A stretch of DNA of 11,316 nt, taken from Prevotellaceae bacterium UBA3646 (lineage in GTDB: Bacteria; Bacteroidota; Bacteroidia; Bacteroidales; Bacteroidaceae). Both the position numbers and the translations under genes were made by a program. Of this stretch, positions 7,074 to 11,316 are shown piece after piece (positions within the stretch are counted from its first letter, which is position 1; each line of letters opens with the position of its first letter). The notes under the pieces were generated by a model, which was not told where the DNA came from, made no database searches, and saw nothing but the letters and a program-made list of their open reading frames with translations. The stretch lies in the NCBI GenBank assembly GCA_002373535.1, contig DFKL01000003.1:1-11316 (forward strand), given 5' to 3'.

Positions 7074-8612
7074 ATGGCAGATACAAAAAGAAGATCTTCT
7101 GCAAAAATTGTGGAGGTTCCACAGATGGACACCCTGGGACACAAACAGCCTCAAAATCTTGAGATGGAGACGGCTGTACTTGGAGCGCTGATGAATGAGC
7201 AGGACGCTTTTGGGGAAGTTGCCGAACTGCTTAAGCCGGAGTGCTTTTATGATCGTCGCAATCAACTGGTGTACGATGCCATACGCGACTTGGCAGCAAA
7301 GCAACAGCCTGTCGATGTAATAACCGTGGTTGAACAGCTGGAGCGCAAGGGGAAACTCGAGGATGTCGGCGGAATGTCCTATGTCGCCCAACTGAGCGAT
7401 GCCGTGATAAGCAGTGCGCATATTGAGTATCATGCCAGAATCATTCAGCAGAAGTTCATTGCACGCCAGATGATTACGTTTGCTTCACGCCTGCTACAAG
7501 AGGCCTTTGATCCGGGAACAGACATCGGTGAATTGATGCAGAGTGCCGAAGGGCGTCTGTTCGAACTGAGCCAGAGTAGCCTGAAGAAGGAATATACGCA
7601 GATTAATCCTGTAATCAAGGAGGCATACGACCAGTTGCAGCGTGCTGCGGAAAGGGATGATGGCCTGTCTGGCCTGTCCTCCGGTTTTGAACAGCTTGAC
7701 AAAATGACGAATGGCTGGCAGAATTCGGACCTTATAATCATTGCGGCACGTCCGGCCATGGGTAAGACTGCTTTTGTGATATCCATGATAAGGAAGATGG
7801 CTGTAGACATGCGTATACCATGTGCCATGTTCTCTCTGGAGATGAGTAATCTGCAGTTGGTGAACCGATTGATAGTGAATGTCTGTGAAATAACAGGTGA
7901 CAAGATTCGCAGCGGTCAGTTGGCTCCTTATGAATGGAGTCAGCTGGACACACGTATCACACAGTTGTATGATGCTCCCGTATTTGTGGATGACACACCA
8001 TCGCTAAGCGTCTTCGAACTGCGGACCAAAGCACGCCGTCTTGTACGCGAGCATGGTGTCAAGATTATAATGATTGACTACCTGCAATTGATGAATGCAA
8101 GTGGCATGAACCATAATTCACGCCAAGAAGAGGTATCTATGATTTCGCGTTCTCTCAAACAATTGGCCAAGGAGCTTCAGATTCCCATCATTGCGCTGAG
8201 TCAGCTGAACCGTAGTGTGGAGTCGCGGCAGGGCGACGATGGCAAGCGTCCTCAGTTGAGCGACTTGCGCGAGTCTGGTGCCATAGAGCAGGATGCTGAC
8301 ATGGTATGCTTTATCCATCGTCCTGAATACTACAAGATATACCAGGACACCAACGGACGTGACATGCGTGGAATGGCCCAGATTATCATTGCCAAGCACC
8401 GTAACGGTAGCGTCGGTGACGTCACATTGCAATTCCGCAGCGAATATGCCCGTTTTGCCGACCCAAGCGAGTCTCAGTACATTCCAATGCCTGGGGAACA
8501 AGGTGGTACAATCGTGTCTCAGGGGTTGAGCGTCGAGGAACAAAAGGCTATTATGGAAAACAATCCTTTTGGTGACGGTGTGCCGCCTGCTGGCGATACT
8601 CCTCCATATTAA
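7074..8612 (+). CDS. dnaB: Replicative DNA helicase DnaB
   Basis: DnaB is the hexameric 5'-3' helicase that unwinds DNA at the replication fork and recruits primase. The 512-residue protein has the helical N-terminal domain at about 20-125 (NLEMETAVLGALM...ECFYDRRNQLVYDAI...VDVITVVEQL...GGMSYVAQL), a linker, and the RecA-like C-terminal domain from about 200. In the latter are Walker A RPAMGKT (226-232, K231), FSLEMS, the Walker B strand IIMIDYLQL with D335, and further C-terminal ALSQLNRSVE, LSDLRESGAIEQDAD and IIIAKHRNG, all DnaB hallmarks. No intein interrupts these motifs. The last 40 or so residues are a poorly conserved tail rich in Gly and Pro. It is a single gene: own promoter upstream, strong hairpin terminator downstream. 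Confidence 0.97.
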   Translation: MADTKRRSSAKIVEVPQMDTLGHKQPQNLEMETAVLGALMNEQDAFGEVAELLKPECFYDRRNQLVYDAIRDLAAKQQPVDVITVVEQLERKGKLEDVGGMSYVAQLSDAVISSAHIEYHARIIQQKFIARQMITFASRLLQEAFDPGTDIGELMQSAEGRLFELSQSSLKKEYTQINPVIKEAYDQLQRAAERDDGLSGLSSGFEQLDKMTNGWQNSDLIIIAARPAMGKTAFVISMIRKMAVDMRIPCAMFSLEMSNLQLVNRLIVNVCEITGDKIRSGQLAPYEWSQLDTRITQLYDAPVFVDDTPSLSVFELRTKARRLVREHGVKIIMIDYLQLMNASGMNHNSRQEEVSMISRSLKQLAKELQIPIIALSQLNRSVESRQGDDGKRPQLSDLRESGAIEQDADMVCFIHRPEYYKIYQDTNGRDMRGMAQIIIAKHRNGSVGDVTLQFRSEYARFADPSESQYIPMPGEQGGTIVSQGLSVEEQKAIMENNPFGDGVPPAGDTPPY

Positions 8613-8651
8613 GCCGATAACCTGGCGCTGAATTTCAAACTCCCAATTATG

Positions 8652-8694
8652 GCAAAAAAGCGACTATAATTTGTGATTATATTCGCTTTTTTGC
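8652..8694. terminator. Long hairpin intrinsic terminator after dnaB
   Basis: The arms GCAAAAAAGCGA (8652-8663) and TCGCTTTTTTGC (8683-8694) are perfect 12-bp complements. After one mismatch (8664/8682) the stem continues with TATAAT (8665-8670) against ATTATA (8676-8681), leaving a 5-nt loop TTGTG. The right arm holds T6 and is followed by more T-rich sequence. It begins 40 bp after the dnaB stop, and because of its symmetric A6/T6 arms it could act on both strands. Confidence 0.8.
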
Positions 8695-8705
8695 GTTTTC
8701 TTTTG

Positions 8706-8713
8706 TATCTTTG
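8706..8713 (+). promoter_or_regulatory. -7 box of the pheT promoter
   Basis: TATCTTTG at 8706-8713 matches the Bacteroidetes -7 consensus and lies 30 bp before the pheT ATG. The expected -33 position (about 8681-8687) falls in the right arm of the dnaB terminator and reads only TTCG or similar, so that half is weak. A TTTG at 8690-8693 is too close (12 bp). Confidence 0.6.
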
Positions 8714-8743
8714 CATCCAAATTGGACTAATATATTTCAAGAT

Positions 8744-11251
8744 ATGAATATTTCATATAAATGGTTGAAAGACTATGTTGATTTCGACCTTACGGCGGAA
8801 GAAACAGCTGCTGCCCTGACAAGCGTCGGCCTGGAAGTGGGAAGCGTAGAGGAGGTTCAGGCTGTAAGGGGTGGCTTGGAAGGACTGTGGGTTGCCGAGG
8901 TGCTCACATGTGAAGCTCACCCCAATAGCGATCATATGCATATTTGCAGCGTAAACGTAGGTCAGGGAGAACCTTTGCAAATTGTATGTGGCGCACCGAA
9001 CGTGGCAGCCGGCCAAAAAGTCATTGCCGCCGTAGTGGGGACAAAACTGTATGATGGTGACAAGGAGTTCACTATAAAGCGAAGCAAACTGCGAGGGGTC
9101 GAATCAATGGGCATGTTGTGTGCAGAGGACGAAATAGGCATCGGCTCAAGCCATGAAGGCATCATCGTCCTGCCTGAAAATGCCATAGTGGGAACTCCTG
9201 CCAAAGAATATTACAACCTGGAGAGTGACTACCTGATAGAGGTTGATATAACTCCGAACCGTGCAGATGCGTGCAGCCATTATGGCGTTGCGCGGGATTT
9301 GTATGCGTGGCTGGTACAAAATGGATACAAGACTAGTCTGCACCGTCCGACGTGTGACGAGTTCCGTATAGACAACGAGGAACTTGTGATTCCTGTTGAG
9401 GTAGAGGCTGTCGAGGCGTGTCCACGCTATTGTGCAGTGACACTGACCGACTGTGAAGTGAAGGAAAGTCCGCAATGGCTGAAAGACCGTCTGACAACCG
9501 TCGGACTAAGACCAATCAACAATATTGTCGACATCACAAACTATATTATGCTGTCTTACGGCCAGCCACTGCATTGTTTTGATGCAGACATGATAGACGG
9601 CGGAAAGGTCGTTGTGAAGACAATGCCTGAAGGAACCTCGTTTGTCACGCTTGATGGCGTGGAACATAAGTTGAGCGCAAAGGACCTGGCCATATGCAAT
9701 GCGAAGGAACCGATGTGTATAGCCGGTGTGTTCGGAGGAAAGGGCAGCGGTACATATGACAATACAAGGAATGTCCTGTTGGAGAGTGCATACTTTAATC
9801 CTACGTGGATTAGAAAAAGCAGCCGACGCCATGCATTACAGACAGATGCCTCGTTCCGATTTGAACGCGGAATCGACCCAGAAGGTCAGGTCTATGCATT
9901 GAAACAGGCTGCTATTCTTGCCAAGGAACTGGCCGGAGCAAAAATCAGCATGCATATTGTAGATATCAACCATGCACCTGCAAAGCCGTTCCATGTCGAC
10001 CTGAAGTATGCGTATGTCGACTCTCTTATCGGAAAGCACATTCCTGCTGAGACGATAAAGAGTATTGTCAGGTCACTGGAAATGTGTATAGAAGACGAAG
10101 ATACCGAAGGTATCAGCCTGTCTGTTCCTCCATATCGCGTAGATGTCCAGCGTCCGTGTGACGTAGTCGAGGACATCCTGCGTATCTACGGCTACAACAA
10201 TATTGAGATTCCAACGACGTTGCATTCCTCACTTTCCGTAAAGGGAGAGGTCGACCGCAGTCACAAACTGCAAAATTTAGTTGCCGAACAACTGGTAGGC
10301 TGTGGCTTTCATGAAATCCTCAACAATTCATTGCAAAAGGGTGCATATCTGGACGGACTTAAATCCTATAAGACAGAGAACAGTGTCTATCTGATAAATC
10401 CGTTGTCGCAGGACTTGAATGCAATGCGTCAGACATTGCTTTTCGGCGGTTTGGAGAGTATCGCCCGAAATACTGCACACCGCATGCCTGACCAGCGCAT
10501 GTTTGAATTTGGCAACTGTTACTATTTTAACGTAGACAAGAAGTGTCCGAATATAATTCACGGCGTAAGCAACAGCCGTGACCCTGAAGTAATCAAGCAC
10601 GTACTGGACGCATATAGCGAAGATTATCACATGGGACTATGGATAACAGGACGTCGCGTAAACGGAAACTGGGCACATGCAAACGAGGACAGTTCGTACG
10701 CAGAGCTAAAATCCTATGTGATGAACATCCTGCAACGCTTGGGTGTTCCATACGGAATGCTTGTATTTGCCGATGGGGGAGAAGATATCTTTGACAAGAG
10801 CCAGGAGATACGCAACCGCGCAGGTAAGACGTTAGTGAAAATGGGTATCGTCAGCAGAAGCGTCCTTAAGAAATTTGACATAGACAATCCTGTATACTTT
10901 GCCGATATCAATTGGTCACTGATCATGAGAGCCATTAGAAATAATGTAGTAAAGTATAGTGATATATCCAAGTTTCCTGCCGTCAGTCGCGACCTGGCAT
11001 TGTTGTTGGACGAGAATGTTGAATTTGCCAAGATTGAGGAAATTGCATACAAGACAGAGAAAAAATTACTGAAAAGCGTATCTCTGTTTGATGTCTACGA
11101 GGGAAAGAACCTGCCTGCCGGCAAAAAGTCGTATGCCGTAAATTTCGTCTTGCAGGACGAAGGGAAGACATTGAACGACAAGACTATCGATGCCGTGATG
11201 AGCAATCTGATCCAGCAGTTGAAGGACAAGTTGAATGCAGAATTGAGGTAG
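8744..11251 (+). CDS. pheT: Phenylalanine-tRNA ligase beta subunit
   Basis: The beta subunit of the (alpha-beta)2 enzyme that charges tRNA-Phe; it binds the tRNA and hydrolyses misacylated Tyr-tRNA-Phe. Domains in order are the N-terminal MNISYKWLKDYVDFDLT segment, an EMAP-type OB tRNA-binding domain (about 42-153, with HPNSDHMHIC and VCGAPNV), the B3/B4 editing domain (about 215-385, ending in HALQTDASFRFERGIDP, D368), B5 (about 405-475, with PPYRVDVQRPCDVVEDILRIYGY), a catalytic-like core (about 480-735), and the FDX-ACB anticodon-binding domain (743-835, from KFPAVSRDLALLL). With ATG at 8744 the length is 835 residues, normal for the family. A longer reading from TTG at 8711 is rejected because that codon lies in the -7 box. 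The pheS gene is not adjacent in the visible sequence. The YebC-like gene follows after 46 bp. Confidence 0.97.
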   Translation: MNISYKWLKDYVDFDLTAEETAAALTSVGLEVGSVEEVQAVRGGLEGLWVAEVLTCEAHPNSDHMHICSVNVGQGEPLQIVCGAPNVAAGQKVIAAVVGTKLYDGDKEFTIKRSKLRGVESMGMLCAEDEIGIGSSHEGIIVLPENAIVGTPAKEYYNLESDYLIEVDITPNRADACSHYGVARDLYAWLVQNGYKTSLHRPTCDEFRIDNEELVIPVEVEAVEACPRYCAVTLTDCEVKESPQWLKDRLTTVGLRPINNIVDITNYIMLSYGQPLHCFDADMIDGGKVVVKTMPEGTSFVTLDGVEHKLSAKDLAICNAKEPMCIAGVFGGKGSGTYDNTRNVLLESAYFNPTWIRKSSRRHALQTDASFRFERGIDPEGQVYALKQAAILAKELAGAKISMHIVDINHAPAKPFHVDLKYAYVDSLIGKHIPAETIKSIVRSLEMCIEDEDTEGISLSVPPYRVDVQRPCDVVEDILRIYGYNNIEIPTTLHSSLSVKGEVDRSHKLQNLVAEQLVGCGFHEILNNSLQKGAYLDGLKSYKTENSVYLINPLSQDLNAMRQTLLFGGLESIARNTAHRMPDQRMFEFGNCYYFNVDKKCPNIIHGVSNSRDPEVIKHVLDAYSEDYHMGLWITGRRVNGNWAHANEDSSYAELKSYVMNILQRLGVPYGMLVFADGGEDIFDKSQEIRNRAGKTLVKMGIVSRSVLKKFDIDNPVYFADINWSLIMRAIRNNVVKYSDISKFPAVSRDLALLLDENVEFAKIEEIAYKTEKKLLKSVSLFDVYEGKNLPAGKKSYAVNFVLQDEGKTLNDKTIDAVMSNLIQQLKDKLNAELR

Positions 11252-11284
11252 AACTGTCATATTGATTTAATATTAACAAATTAT

Positions 11285-11290
11285 AGGAGG
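11285..11290 (+). promoter_or_regulatory. Strong Shine-Dalgarno site AGGAGG before the YebC-like gene
   Basis: AGGAGG at 11285-11290 lies 7 nt before the ATG at 11298. It is the only canonical Shine-Dalgarno site that I see before any start in this window, and it fixes the start of the next gene. Confidence 0.75.
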
Positions 11291-11297
11291 AAATCCA

Positions 11298-11316
11298 ATG
11301 GGAAGAGCATTTGAAT
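11298..11316 (+). CDS. YebC/PmpR-family protein, first six codons only
   Basis: Only MGRAFE is encoded before the window ends. As far as I recall, this is how the YebC/PmpR (TACO1) family proteins of Bacteroidales begin; these proteins are described as DNA-binding regulators and, more recently, as factors that help ribosomes through proline stretches. The start is supported by AGGAGG 7 nt upstream. It sits 46 bp after pheT with no terminator or promoter box between them, so read-through from pheT is likely. The assignment rests on six residues and on context. Confidence 0.5.

Noticed and set aside
7074..8612. Possible intein in dnaB, a frequent insertion place
   Set aside because: Walker A, Walker B and the later DnaB motifs are continuous and the length of 512 residues is that of an intein-free DnaB.
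8711..8743. Extension of pheT to a TTG start at 8711
   Set aside because: The TTG lies in the TATCTTTG promoter box, so it would be upstream of or at the transcription start; the ATG at 8744 gives the normal PheT N-terminus MNISYKWLKDY.
11267..11276. TTAATATTAA palindrome between pheT and the YebC-like gene
   Set aside because: It is short, AT-only and without a GC stem or T-run, so it is neither a convincing terminator nor an operator.

Overview
This window looks like an ordinary chromosomal segment from a member of the Bacteroidales, probably close to Prevotella or Bacteroides. Three things suggest this. Four intergenic regions carry the Bacteroidetes -7 promoter element TAnnTTTG, three of them with a TTTG -33 element at 19-21 bp spacing. 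Nearly all genes lack a Shine-Dalgarno sequence. The EttA, MenA and YebC-type (MGRAFE) proteins resemble Bacteroidales versions. The genus is an inference and cannot be fixed from this sequence alone. There is no mobile element, CRISPR array, tRNA, rRNA or phage gene.

Layout. Positions 1-991 (minus strand) hold a likely three-gene unit, transcribed right to left: an unrecognised secreted protein, a TSCPD-domain protein, and the N-terminus of a flavin reductase-like protein cut by the window edge. Positions 1118-5598 (plus strand) hold an NhaD-type ion antiporter, a DEAD-box RNA helicase with a DbpA-type RNA-binding domain, and the ABC-F translation factor EttA, probably one transcript from a promoter at 1039-1069. 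Converging on it with a 3-bp gap is a minus-strand pair at 6930-5602: a small secreted helical protein and then MenA of menaquinone synthesis. A divergent promoter pair (6974-7051) separates this from dnaB (7074-8612). A long hairpin terminator (8652-8694) is followed directly by the promoter for pheT (8744-11251). pheT leads into the first codons of a YebC/PmpR-family gene with a strong AGGAGG site.

How the genes fit together. Most are housekeeping: replication fork unwinding (DnaB), tRNA charging (PheT), ribosome assembly or translation control (helicase, EttA, YebC-like), anaerobic respiration (MenA) and ion homeostasis (NhaD-like). The gene order mixes unrelated core functions and does not suggest a dedicated multi-gene system.

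The most notable observation is at the 3' end of the helicase gene. The reading frame overruns ettA by 119 bp, while removing one G from a GGG run at 3864-3866 would give a normal-looking DbpA domain end and a stop 6 nt before the ettA start. The second is the antiporter, which departs from the usual NhaD motifs in its first half. I found no convincing evidence of a previously undescribed system.
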